A model generated the notes under the pieces. The model had not been told where the DNA came from, made no database searches, and saw only the letters and a list, made by a program, of their open reading frames with translations. The translations under genes were made by a program, and so were the position numbers. A stretch of 64,000 nt of DNA from Achromobacter spanius. GTDB lineage: Bacteria; Pseudomonadota; Gammaproteobacteria; Burkholderiales; Burkholderiaceae_B. Below, in pieces: positions 33,933 through 41,434 of the stretch. The stretch is taken from assembly GCF_003994415.1 (NCBI RefSeq), contig NZ_CP034689.1, forward strand, positions 6,510,001 through 6,574,000, given 5' to 3'. Within the stretch, counting starts at the first letter, position 1; every line of letters begins with the position of its first letter.

Positions 33933-34565
33933 ATGACTGCCGGAACAGACACTGCCAAAACCGGAAAAAGCGAGCTGACCTTCGCCGCCATCGTGGATGC
34001 GTCCCTGGACATGGCCGCGACCCAAGGCATGGAAAGCCTGTCGCTGGGCCAGGTAGCCAAGCGGCTCGGTATCAGCAAAAGCGGCGTGTTTTCGCGCGTG
34101 GGCTCGCTGGAAGCCTTGCAGCAGGCCGTGCTGGACGAATATGACCGGCGCTTCGTGGCCGCCGTCTTCACCCCCGCCATGGCGCATCCGCGTGGCTTGC
34201 CGCGCTTGAATGCGCTGGTGTCGCTGTGGGTTGAACGCGCCAGCAACGTCGAATTGGCGACGGGCTGCGTCTACGTGGCGGGCGCCTTCGAATATGACGA
34301 CGTGGAATCGCCACTGCGGACGGTACTGGAAGGCAACCTGCGACGCTGGCGCTCGGCCATGGTGCGCACGGTGCGCCAAGCGCTGGAAGCCGGCCATCTG
34401 CGGCCCGACACCGATCCGGAACAGCTTGTGTTCGAGGTCTACAGCCTGATGATCGGCCTGATGCATGACGCCCGCTTCCTGCGGGACCCGAAAGCCCCCG
34501 CGCGCGTACGCGCCGCCTATGACAGGCTTATCTCGACCTATCGTAGCTTTACCTACCTGGAATAA
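33933..34565 (+). CDS. TetR/AcrR-family regulator (210 aa)
   Basis: A one-domain-plus-ligand-pocket repressor. The helix-turn-helix is in LSLGQVAKRLGISKSGVFSRVGS (residues about 36-58), followed by the LEALQQAVLDEY helix of TetR proteins; the C-terminal part is a helical ligand/dimer domain. The ATG at 33933 follows directly after a palindrome. Two copies of that palindrome, one here and one before the next transcription unit, suggest that it represses itself and the small peptide plus cysteine hydrolase genes downstream. The ligand is unknown. Confidence 0.85.
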   Translation: MTAGTDTAKTGKSELTFAAIVDASLDMAATQGMESLSLGQVAKRLGISKSGVFSRVGSLEALQQAVLDEYDRRFVAAVFTPAMAHPRGLPRLNALVSLWVERASNVELATGCVYVAGAFEYDDVESPLRTVLEGNLRRWRSAMVRTVRQALEAGHLRPDTDPEQLVFEVYSLMIGLMHDARFLRDPKAPARVRAAYDRLISTYRSFTYLE

Positions 34566-34607
34566 CCCTATCCCCTCGCCGGCTGACGCCGGCGATTCTT
34601 TGATCTA

Positions 34608-34629
34608 ATTTCGCACGGTCGTGCGAAAT
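34608..34629. promoter_or_regulatory. Palindromic operator before the small peptide and hydrolase genes
   Basis: ATTTCGCACG and CGTGCGAAAT are perfect 10-bp arms around GT. It matches the site before tetR in 19 of 22 positions or better and lies 17 bp upstream of a short ORF. Confidence 0.75.
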
Positions 34630-34646
34630 ATTCTTTGGATACTGCC

Positions 34647-34760
34647 ATGTGGATGCTGATCGCCGCTCTTGCCCTCGCCGTACTGGCCTACCTTTGGCGG
34701 CAGTGGCGCGCCTTGCTGCGTCAACTGCCTGACTGCGCGGAACATCTGGTGCTGTTCTAG
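34647..34760 (+). CDS. Possible 37-aa single-helix membrane peptide
   Basis: An ATG at 34647, after a weak GGA site, opens a 37-codon frame: MWMLIAALALAVLAYLW, then a basic stretch RQWRALLRQL and the end AEHLVLF. The first half is a clear membrane helix with positive residues on the C-terminal side. It sits between the second TetR palindrome and the cysteine hydrolase gene, so it would be the first gene of the regulated unit. It could also be a leader peptide or not translated. No family is recognised. Confidence 0.4.
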   Translation: MWMLIAALALAVLAYLWRQWRALLRQLPDCAEHLVLF

Positions 34761-34812
34761 TGGTCAAGCCTCATCCCGGTCTATATTCCGGAAAAGGTCA
34801 TCGAAATTCCCC

Positions 34813-35682
34813 ATGCCGCGTTCCGTCCATTTATTGATTGTCGACCCGCAGAATGATTTCTGCGACCTGCCCGAGCCATACCTGCCCAGGGATCCCCAGA
34901 CGGGCGAGGCCGCCCAGCCCGCCCTGCCGGTGCCGGGCGCCCATGCCGACATGCAACGACTGGCGCGATTCATCGACGCCACCGCGCCTGCCTTGAGCTC
35001 GATCACCGTTACGCTGGATTCGCACCATCGCGTGGACATCGCGCATCCCACGTTCTGGCATGCGGGTGCAGGCCAGGCGGTCGAGCCGTTCACGCTGATC
35101 TCTGCCGCCCAACTGCGTGCGGGGCACTTTGTGCCCCGCCACGCTGACGACCTGCCGCGCACCTTGACCTATCTTGACGAGCTTGAGGCCCGCGGCCGTT
35201 ACACGCTGATGGTGTGGCCGGTACATTGCGAGATCGGCACATGGGGTCACAACGTGCACCCCGACGTGCGAGCGGCGTACAACCGTTGGGAAGACGCTGG
35301 CCAGTTCATTGTGCGCAAGGTGCCCAAGGGCACCAACCCGTGGACCGAACACTACAGCGCGCTGATGGCCGAAGTGCCCGACCCCGACGACCCGCGCAGC
35401 CAACTCAACCGCAGCTTGCTGGGTTCGCTGGATCGGTCCGACCTCATCCTTGTCGCAGGTGAAGCGGGCAGCCATTGCGTGCGGGCCACGGTAGAACATC
35501 TGGCCGAACACCTGCCAGGCGGCAATCTGTCGCGGATCGTGCTGCTGACCGACTGCATGAGCCCCGTTCCGGGATTCGAAGACGCTCAAACCGCCTTCCT
35601 GCAACGCATGCGCGATCTGGGCGTACAGGAACGCACCAGCACCGACATGGCTCGCGCGCTGCAAAGCGACATCCCTGACTGA
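34813..35682 (+). CDS. Cysteine hydrolase, isochorismatase/nicotinamidase-like (289 aa)
   Basis: A hydrolase of the isochorismatase-like fold. The likely triad is Asp in LLIVDPQNDF (near residue 10), Lys in VRKVPKGTN (near 176) and Cys in GEAGSHCVRAT (near 223). The VTLDSHHR motif is a possible metal site as in nicotinamidases, and VWPVHCEIGTWGH is also nicotinamidase-like. At 289 residues it is longer than PncA (about 215), with an enlarged C-terminal part. The ATG at 34813 begins the conserved strand. It is 52 bp after the small peptide ORF and probably shares its TetR-controlled promoter. Confidence 0.8.
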   Translation: MPRSVHLLIVDPQNDFCDLPEPYLPRDPQTGEAAQPALPVPGAHADMQRLARFIDATAPALSSITVTLDSHHRVDIAHPTFWHAGAGQAVEPFTLISAAQLRAGHFVPRHADDLPRTLTYLDELEARGRYTLMVWPVHCEIGTWGHNVHPDVRAAYNRWEDAGQFIVRKVPKGTNPWTEHYSALMAEVPDPDDPRSQLNRSLLGSLDRSDLILVAGEAGSHCVRATVEHLAEHLPGGNLSRIVLLTDCMSPVPGFEDAQTAFLQRMRDLGVQERTSTDMARALQSDIPD

Positions 35683-35719
35683 CGACCGGGCTTTACGTTC
35701 GTCCTTGACGCGCATGACA

Positions 35720-35748
35720 ACGGCCGCCTGCTTACGCCGGGCGGCCGT
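35720..35748. other. GC-rich hairpin between convergent genes
   Basis: ACGGCCGCC (35720-35728) and GGCGGCCGT (35740-35748) form a 9-bp stem with an 11-base loop between the hydrolase and the second tetR. There is no T-run on either side, so it is only a possible bidirectional terminator. Confidence 0.4.
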
Positions 35749-35799
35749 GAAGTACTACGCCAAAAAGTGCTGCTGAACGCCTGTTGCCAGGCCGACTGC

Positions 35800-36402
35800 T
35801 TAGACGCCAGCCGCGGGCTTGGCAACGTTGTCGCATGCCACGTACAAGGCGCTGATGGCCTCGCACAACGCGGGCGGTTGCTGGAACAGTCGCGAGACAA
35901 GTAAGCAACCTTGCACGGTGGCGAACACCGCGCGGCCGGCGGCCTCGGCCGAGCCAGAGAATCTCAGCGTGCCCTCAGCCGCGCCTTGGGCCAGCACACG
36001 CGCCAACCAAGCTTCGTGCGCGCGGAAAAATCCCTGCAATGCGCCGCGTACGCGATCAGACAGGCTCATGATGTCGGCGGCCAACATGCCGCCCAAACAG
36101 AGCTCACCTTCGCCGCAGGCCGCCGATTCCATCATCGACAGGTACGCCTTAAGCTGCGCTTGGGCAGGCTGTGCGGTGTCGATGCCGCGTATGGCACCCA
36201 GCGCGCGCGTGCTGTAGGCTTCGACCGCTTCGTACAGCAGGTCGTCTTTGCCTGGGAAATAATAGTGAATGCTGGACGTCTTCACGCCCACGTGCTCCGC
36301 CAGGTCGCGGTAGCTGAAACCGTTGCATCCGCGCGTGCGGATGAGCTTTTCGGCATGCGCCAGCAGCAGGTCTCGGGTTGTGTTGGGGGTCGGAGTGTCC
36401 AT
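35800..36402 (-). CDS. TetR/AcrR-family regulator, next to the DUF4148 array (200 aa)
   Basis: A repressor with an N-terminal helix-turn-helix: GFSYRDLAEHVGVKTSSIHYYFPGKDDLLYEAV (part; residues about 28-60), the canonical TetR ending with the YYFPGKDDL recognition and hinge segment. The C-terminal domain has the ACGEGELCLGGMLAADI region, which contains two cysteines and could sense a ligand or redox state. The start ATG at 36402 has an 18-bp palindrome 9 bp upstream. Four more copies lie among the three DUF4148 genes, so it probably represses them as well as itself. Confidence 0.85.
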   Translation of the reverse strand: MDTPTPNTTRDLLLAHAEKLIRTRGCNGFSYRDLAEHVGVKTSSIHYYFPGKDDLLYEAVEAYSTRALGAIRGIDTAQPAQAQLKAYLSMMESAACGEGELCLGGMLAADIMSLSDRVRGALQGFFRAHEAWLARVLAQGAAEGTLRFSGSAEAAGRAVFATVQGCLLVSRLFQQPPALCEAISALYVACDNVAKPAAGV

Positions 36403-36411
36403 GGCTGAATA

Positions 36412-36429
36412 TTACCTACTAATAGGTCG
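36412..36429. promoter_or_regulatory. TetR operator, site A (before tetR 35800-36402)
   Basis: TTACCTA-CTAA-TAGGTCG: arms pair over five central bases on each side (ACCTA/TAGGT) around a 4-bp spacer. It is the most upstream-proximal of five related sites and lies 9 bp before the tetR start. Confidence 0.7.
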
Positions 36430-36529
36430 GTCCGTCATTGGTGGCCGCCCTAGTGTGTGGACCGAAGCCCGTGCGAACCCCGGCCGGGAAACATCCCGCC
36501 CCCCGGGGTTCGCATGTGCCGGCATCGGC

Positions 36530-36838
36530 TTAGCCTTGCACGGGCGGGTAGTCGAGTTCGCCGGTGTCGGTCAGGCCTTGGGCACGGGCGGCAGCCAGTT
36601 CCTGCTTCACTTGGGCGCGGGTCTTGTCGGCGCCGACGGCGGCAAACGCGGTCGCGGATTCGCCTTCTTCACCGAACACCAGTTCACCATTGGCGCGGGC
36701 GTTGGCTAGCTCTTGCTGCACTTGGGCGCGCGTCACGGTGCTGGCGGTGTTCAGGGGAGGCGGGTAGTCCAGTTCGCCAGCTTGGGCGACGCCGATAAAC
36801 GAGGCGGACAGGATCAGGGCGGATACGAGGGTCTTCAT
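36530..36838 (-). CDS. DUF4148 protein, tandem copy 1 (102 aa)
   Basis: A small exported protein. The signal peptide MKTLVSALILSASFIGVAQA is followed by GELDYPP, then two DUF4148 repeats (VTRAQVQQELANARANGEL and KTRAQVKQELAAARAQGL) and a final ELDYPPVQG. It differs from copy 3 at scattered sites (for example EGESATAFAAVGADKT in place of EGYAATTFADAGSDKT). Its own palindrome (site B) lies 70 bp upstream of the start. Function is unknown; relatives are often stress- or host-regulated in Bordetella-type bacteria, from memory. Confidence 0.85.
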   Translation of the reverse strand: MKTLVSALILSASFIGVAQAGELDYPPPLNTASTVTRAQVQQELANARANGELVFGEEGESATAFAAVGADKTRAQVKQELAAARAQGLTDTGELDYPPVQG

Positions 36839-36908
36839 GGTTGATCTCCAGTAAGGATCAGTGCTGCGTCAGTTGAAAGAGTCAGGGTGGGTAAACACGT
36901 TGCAGATG

Positions 36909-36926
36909 CTATCTATGCCTAGATAG
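36909..36926. promoter_or_regulatory. TetR operator, site B (before DUF4148 copy 1)
   Basis: CTATCTA-TGCC-TAGATAG is a perfect palindrome (7-bp arms, 4-bp spacer). It is 71 bp upstream of the copy 1 start and just beyond the copy 2 stop. Confidence 0.7.
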
Positions 36927-36944
36927 ATAAGGCTTCAAAAAAAC

Positions 36945-37252
36945 TCAGCCTTGCACGGGCGGGTAAGCCAGTTCATTGCTTTCGGTCAGGCCTTGAGCAC
37001 GGGCATCGGCCAATTCCTGCTTCACTTGGGCACGGGTCTTGTCCGAGCCAGCATCCGCAAACGTCGTGGCGGCGTAGCCTTCTTCACCGAACTCCAATTC
37101 GCCATTGGCACGGGCGGCGGCCAGTTCTTGCTGCACTTGAGCGCGCGTCACGGTGCTGGCGGTGTTCAGGGGGGCGGGTAGTCCAGTTCGCCAGCTTGGG
37201 CGGCGCCGATGAACGAGGCGGACAGGATCAGGGCGGATACGAGGGTCTTCAT
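36945..37252 (-). pseudogene. DUF4148 protein, tandem copy 2, frameshifted
   Basis: The 308-bp stretch from the ATG at 37252 matches copies 1 and 3 (both 309 bp) but lacks one base. On the plus strand the run at 37169-37174 is six G. A seventh would give the codons CCG CCC CCC CTG, reading YPPPL as in copy 1 (where the run is broken by an A). As read, the signal peptide is followed by a shift after YPP, and the intact repeats are only open from an internal ATG (37151). Either a real inactivation or an undercalled homopolymer. Confidence 0.75.
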
Positions 37253-37327
37253 GGTTGAACTCCAGTAAGGATCAATGTTGCTAAACGTGGGTAAGGTCGT
37301 TACGGCTATCGGGTAATGCTGGAAGGG

Positions 37328-37345
37328 CTATCTATGCCTAGATAG
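37328..37345. promoter_or_regulatory. TetR operator, site C (before DUF4148 copy 2)
   Basis: CTATCTA-TGCC-TAGATAG, identical to site B, 76 bp upstream of the copy 2 start. The shared flanks (GATAAGGCTTCAAAAAAACT) show that it was duplicated with the gene. Confidence 0.7.
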
Positions 37346-37363
37346 ATAAGGCTTCAAAAAAAC

Positions 37364-37672
37364 TCAGCCTTGCACGGGCGGGTAAGCCAGTTCATTGCTT
37401 TCGGTCAGGCCTTGAGCACGGGCGGCGGCCAATTCCTGCTTCACTTGGGCGCGGGTCTTGTCCGAGCCGGCATCCGCAAACGTCGTGGCGGCGTAGCCTT
37501 CTTCGCCGAATTCCAGTTCGCCGTTAGCGCGGGCGGCGGCCAGTTCTTGCTGGACTTGAGCGCGCGTCACGGTGCTGGCGGTATTCAGTTCGGGCGGGTA
37601 GTCCAGTTCGCCAGCTTGGGCGGCGCCGATAAACGAGGCGGACAGGATCAGGGCGGATACGAGGGTCTTCAT
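37364..37672 (-). CDS. DUF4148 protein, tandem copy 3 (102 aa)
   Basis: The intact paralogue nearest the AraC gene. The signal peptide MKTLVSALILSASFIGAAQA is followed by GELDYPPELNTAS, repeat 1 (VTRAQVQQELAAARANGEL), EFGEEGYAATT, repeat 2 (KTRAQVKQELAAARAQGL) and ELAYPPVQG. The ATG at 37672 is chosen because all three copies share it; the upstream ATG at 37732 would put 20 residues before the signal peptide. The start is preceded by a site-D palindrome 63 bp upstream. The protein is presumably periplasmic. Confidence 0.85.
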   Translation of the reverse strand: MKTLVSALILSASFIGAAQAGELDYPPELNTASTVTRAQVQQELAAARANGELEFGEEGYAATTFADAGSDKTRAQVKQELAAARAQGLTESNELAYPPVQG

Positions 37673-37735
37673 GGTCAGTTCTCCAGATGGAATAAGTGAA
37701 AAGTGCTTCAGTTGAGTTTGGGTTACGATCACTAG

Positions 37736-37753
37736 CTATCTACTTATAGATAG
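37736..37753. promoter_or_regulatory. TetR operator, site D (before DUF4148 copy 3)
   Basis: CTATCTA-CTTA-TAGATAG is a perfect palindrome with the same arms as sites B and C but a different spacer, 63 bp upstream of the copy 3 start. Confidence 0.7.
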
Positions 37754-37887
37754 ATGCTGCGATAAATAAAAAGGGCCAATCAAAATCGTCCTGCTGTATT
37801 TCTGGTTTCGGCGGCAGCGGTGTTTCCTGGGTGTTGCCTGTACTGACTTGCTGCGTTTGCTGCTTGTGCTGCGTCGATGGATGAATC

Positions 37888-37905
37888 TTACCTACTACTA
37901 GATAG
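37888..37905. promoter_or_regulatory. TetR operator, site E (distal)
   Basis: TTACCTA-CTAC-TAGATAG combines one tetR-type arm and one DUF4148-type arm. It lies 215 bp upstream of DUF4148 copy 3 and past the 3' end of the AraC gene. The 321-bp gap 37673-37993 holds sites D and E and otherwise no gene that I can support. Confidence 0.6.
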
Positions 37906-37993
37906 ACAACGCAAGTGGGTTTTGTGAAACTAAATATTTCATGGTGCCGGCAAGCAACGCTGTCTCGGCCCGGGGTTGGGGCCAAACCTGGGG

Positions 37994-38971
37994 CTACCAG
38001 GATCGCGGCGACGCGCCATAGCGCAGTTTGAAGACCTTGCTGAAATGGCTCAGGCTGGAAAAACCCACCTCGCCCGCTACCTGCGTGACGCTCATGCCGG
38101 CCTGCAACAGATCCGACGCGCGAGCCAGCCGCATGTCGCTCAGATAGGCATGTACCGAACGGCCCACGCATTCGCGCATCAATTGCTGCAGGCGCTTCTC
38201 TGACAGCCCTACCGTGCGCGCCACTAGCCCCGGCGGCCAATGTTCCGCGCAGCGGTCCCGCAACAGTTGGCACGCGCGACGAACCCGTTGATGCTCATTT
38301 TCCACGGGTCCGGCCAGCGCGTCCGGCAACGACAATAGCTGCACGAATGCCGACAGCATTTCAAGAGACTTGGCGCGATACCAGAGGCGTCGCGCCTCTG
38401 CCGCAGACGGTGCATCGCTGGAAAAGCTGCCCGCCAACGCCCGCAATCCGGCTGGCGCGTCCAGCGCCGCAACCAGGGACCCGTGCGCCGGCACGCTGAC
38501 ATCGCGACGAAACCGCTGGCGCAGCAAGCCGATGGGCATCGTGCCACCCAAGCGCGCCAGCGCGTCCGGCGTGTAGCGGATGTCCACCATCCGCACCCGG
38601 CGCTTGGCTGGCAGATGCGTGGCCCAGCCCATCACACGCTCGTGATTGAACAGCAGCGCTGCGCCACCCGTCACGCGCAGCGGTTCGCCCCCCTCCAGCG
38701 CCAACAGGGCCTCGCCTTCCAGCCACACCTGCATGCCGAACACCGGCGCGCCCGGCGCCGGAATCGTCAAGGTCCGGCCTGGACAACCATCCAACACCAC
38801 CAGGCTGACGCCCTCATCCACCCGCTGCACCCGCTCGATAACATCTTCCCAGTCGTCGGTGGCAGGCACGGTCGGCAGCGTGCCACGCCACCATTCATGC
38901 GGCTTGACGGGACCCGTGCAGGGGTCGGGCAATGACAGAGAGGACAAGGGCGCGGCGGCGCTGGCAGGCAT
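37994..38971 (-). CDS. AraC-family regulator, PchR-like (325 aa)
   Basis: A transcription activator. The C-terminal 100 residues hold two helix-turn-helix units: LVARTVGLSEKRLQQLMRECVG and VTQVAGEVGFSSLSHFSKVFKLRYGASP. The N-terminal part is a cupin-like sensor region (GMQVWLEGEALLALEGG). It is divergent from a siderophore receptor gene with a 143-bp spacer, the usual position of PchR-type regulators that respond to the ferric siderophore. The ATG at 38971 is chosen over an upstream TTG. Confidence 0.85.
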   Translation of the reverse strand: MPASAAAPLSSLSLPDPCTGPVKPHEWWRGTLPTVPATDDWEDVIERVQRVDEGVSLVVLDGCPGRTLTIPAPGAPVFGMQVWLEGEALLALEGGEPLRVTGGAALLFNHERVMGWATHLPAKRRVRMVDIRYTPDALARLGGTMPIGLLRQRFRRDVSVPAHGSLVAALDAPAGLRALAGSFSSDAPSAAEARRLWYRAKSLEMLSAFVQLLSLPDALAGPVENEHQRVRRACQLLRDRCAEHWPPGLVARTVGLSEKRLQQLMRECVGRSVHAYLSDMRLARASDLLQAGMSVTQVAGEVGFSSLSHFSKVFKLRYGASPRSW

Positions 38972-39071
38972 AGGTGTCGGGCGCAAAAAACGGGGCGGCA
39001 GCAAAACCGTCAATGGGCGCCGAAGAATCGTCAGACAGAAAAACAGAGATCTGGAATCATGCCGACGCTTA

Positions 39072-39090
39072 GGAATGATTCTTGTTAATT
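39072..39090. promoter_or_regulatory. Possible Fur box
   Basis: GGAATGATTCTTGTTAATT in the divergent AraC-receptor spacer resembles the Fur consensus (repeats of GATAAT-type hexamers) but only partly. It is 25 bp before the receptor start. Confidence 0.4.
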
Positions 39091-39114
39091 ATAAATTGAA
39101 CCAGGGGTAACACC

Positions 39115-41322
39115 GTGTCCTTTTCCAAGAAGCCGCTGCCGTTGGCGCTGTTGGCCGCCCTTGCCGCGTCGCCGGCTCTCGTCGCCGCCCAAACCGCACC
39201 GCCTGCCGCAAGCGGAGTGACCACGCTGGCCCCAGTGGTAGTGCAAGGCGCACGCGACGCGTCGCCCACTTCTGGCGCGGACTACGTGGCCACGCGTAGC
39301 CGCTCCGGCACCAAGTCAGACGCGGAACTCATCAACACGCCCCAGACCATCAACGTCATTACCCGCAACGAAATGGACCAGCGCGGCGTCACCTCGGTCG
39401 CCCAGGCCGTGCGTTACACCCCGGGGGTGATCGCGCAATACGGCGACAACGACGTGCGCTATGACTGGCTGACCATACGCGGCTTCACGCCGTCGCGCTA
39501 TCTGGACGGCCTGCTGCTGCCCTTTGGCGCGCGCGGCTATTCGCAGCCACGTATCGACACCTATGGCCTGGAACGCATCGAAATCCTGAAAGGCCCGTCG
39601 TCCGGCCTATACGGCCAAAGCGCGCCGGGTGGTCTGGTCAACATGACCAGCAAGCGCCCCACCGCCGAGCCACTTAACGAAGTGGTGCTGCAGGCGGGCA
39701 GCTTCAACCGGTTCCAGGGCGCGTTCGACTTCTCAGGCCCGGCCGATGAAGAGGGCAAGTTCCTGTACCGGTTGACGGGCACGCTGCGCGACAGCGATAC
39801 GCAGTATCAACACGTTGACGACGAACGCCAGTTCATCGCGCCCAGCTTCACCTGGCGTCCGTCTTCCGACACCAGCCTGAACCTGAGCGCCCAGTATCAG
39901 AAGATCACCAGCCATGGCGGCGGCGGCGCCCCCGTGCTGCCCGTCATCGGCACACTGGAAAAAAGCGACACCGCGGGCTACATCCCGCGCGACCGCTTCG
40001 TGGGCGAACCCGGCTACGACATCTTCACCAACGAACAAACCATGGTCGGCTACACGCTCGACCACCGCGTGAACAACACCTGGAGCCTGCGCCAAAGCGC
40101 CCGCTACACGAACGTCGACACCAACACGCGGCGGGTGCAGATTGGCGCGATGGTGTCAGACACCCAGGCCATTCGCTACGCCTGGGCCTTTCCCGAAACC
40201 TCGCACACCTTCCAGATCGATAACCAGTTGAACGCCAAGTTCAGCAGCGGCCCGATGCGTCATGACCTGACCTTCGGCCTGGACTACCTGCGCGAAAAGT
40301 CGCGCTACAACGAGAGCAGCCTGGGCCTGATGCTGCCCCCGGCATCCCCCTTGTTCAACGTGTTCGACCCGGAGTACGGCACCTCGGTGACGCGCCCGGC
40401 CACCGCCACGAAGATCAACATGACGCGCACCCAATTGGGCCTGTACGCGCAAGACCAGATTGAACTGGACCGCCTGCGCTTCACGTTCGCCGGCCGCTAT
40501 GACTGGACCGAAGGCACCACCGACAGCGGCACCGTGGGCAGCGGCGGCCAATGGGGCTGGACGTCGCGCACGGCCGATGCCGACCGCTTCACCGGCCGCG
40601 CCGGCGTGACCTACCGCTTCGACAACGGCCTGGCGCCGTACCTGAGCTATTCCACGTCTTTCCAACCGATGACGGGCGTCACCCGCGACGGCTCGGCGCT
40701 CAAGCCGACCACGGGCGAACAGTACGAAGCCGGCGTAAAGTTCCAGCCCGATGGCTACGACAGCTTCGTCACGCTGTCAGCCTTCCAGATCACGCAAAAG
40801 AACGTCAGCACGCCGGACCCCGTCAACACCAGCTTTGTCGTGCAGACCGGCGAAGCGCAGGTGCAGGGCATCGAACTGGAAGGCAAGGCCAGCTTCGACA
40901 ACGGGCTGGACCTGACCATGTCGTATGCGTTGAGCGACAGCGAAATCACCAAGACCAACGTGGCCGCGCAACGTGGCAACCAGTTGATCTTCGTGCCGCG
41001 CCATCAAGCTGCGCTGTGGGCCGACTACACGCTGCGCGACGGCCCACTGCAGGGCGTAGGCGTGGGCGCGGGCGTTACCTATCGCGGCGGTTTTTATGGC
41101 GACTTGAACAACCGCTACGCCATCCCCGCCGTCACGCTGGTGGACGCGGCCATTCGCTACGACCTGGGCCGCGTCAGCCCCACACTGGCCGGCGCGCAGG
41201 TGGCGCTGAACGTGTCGAACCTGTTCGACAAGCGCTACGTCGCCAACTGCCTGGGCACCGCCGTCAGCTGCTACTGGGGCGCGGAGCGCACAGTGATGGC
41301 GACGCTGCGGTATCGCTGGTAA
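39115..41322 (+). CDS. TonB-dependent siderophore receptor (735 aa)
   Basis: An outer-membrane ferric-siderophore receptor. The signal peptide MSFSKKPLPLALLAALAASPALVAAQ is cleaved near residue 25 (start GTG). A TonB-box-like stretch (LAPVVVQGA) precedes the plug domain, which has INTPQTINVITRNEMDQRG, LTIRGFTPSRYLDGL and ERIEILKGPSSGLYG. The barrel follows, with a terminal NLFDKRYVANC and a final aromatic residue (RYRW). Expression is probably iron-repressed and siderophore-induced through the divergent AraC gene. The siderophore is unknown; no biosynthetic genes are in view. Confidence 0.93.
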   Translation: MSFSKKPLPLALLAALAASPALVAAQTAPPAASGVTTLAPVVVQGARDASPTSGADYVATRSRSGTKSDAELINTPQTINVITRNEMDQRGVTSVAQAVRYTPGVIAQYGDNDVRYDWLTIRGFTPSRYLDGLLLPFGARGYSQPRIDTYGLERIEILKGPSSGLYGQSAPGGLVNMTSKRPTAEPLNEVVLQAGSFNRFQGAFDFSGPADEEGKFLYRLTGTLRDSDTQYQHVDDERQFIAPSFTWRPSSDTSLNLSAQYQKITSHGGGGAPVLPVIGTLEKSDTAGYIPRDRFVGEPGYDIFTNEQTMVGYTLDHRVNNTWSLRQSARYTNVDTNTRRVQIGAMVSDTQAIRYAWAFPETSHTFQIDNQLNAKFSSGPMRHDLTFGLDYLREKSRYNESSLGLMLPPASPLFNVFDPEYGTSVTRPATATKINMTRTQLGLYAQDQIELDRLRFTFAGRYDWTEGTTDSGTVGSGGQWGWTSRTADADRFTGRAGVTYRFDNGLAPYLSYSTSFQPMTGVTRDGSALKPTTGEQYEAGVKFQPDGYDSFVTLSAFQITQKNVSTPDPVNTSFVVQTGEAQVQGIELEGKASFDNGLDLTMSYALSDSEITKTNVAAQRGNQLIFVPRHQAALWADYTLRDGPLQGVGVGAGVTYRGGFYGDLNNRYAIPAVTLVDAAIRYDLGRVSPTLAGAQVALNVSNLFDKRYVANCLGTAVSCYWGAERTVMATLRYRW

Positions 41323-41434
41323 ATCGGGCGGGGATCGCGGGTGATTCGCGGGTGACCTGCTGAGAACGACCCGCTGAGAATGACCCGCTGGGGGTCCGCC
41401 GGTGATTCGCCGGCAAACCCTCAGCGGCCCCGGC

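Noticed and set aside
37740..38273. 177-aa minus-strand frame over the araC end and the operator gap
   Set aside because: No usable start in the intergenic part, and the first half is an alternative frame of the AraC gene. The gap is better explained by operator sites D and E.
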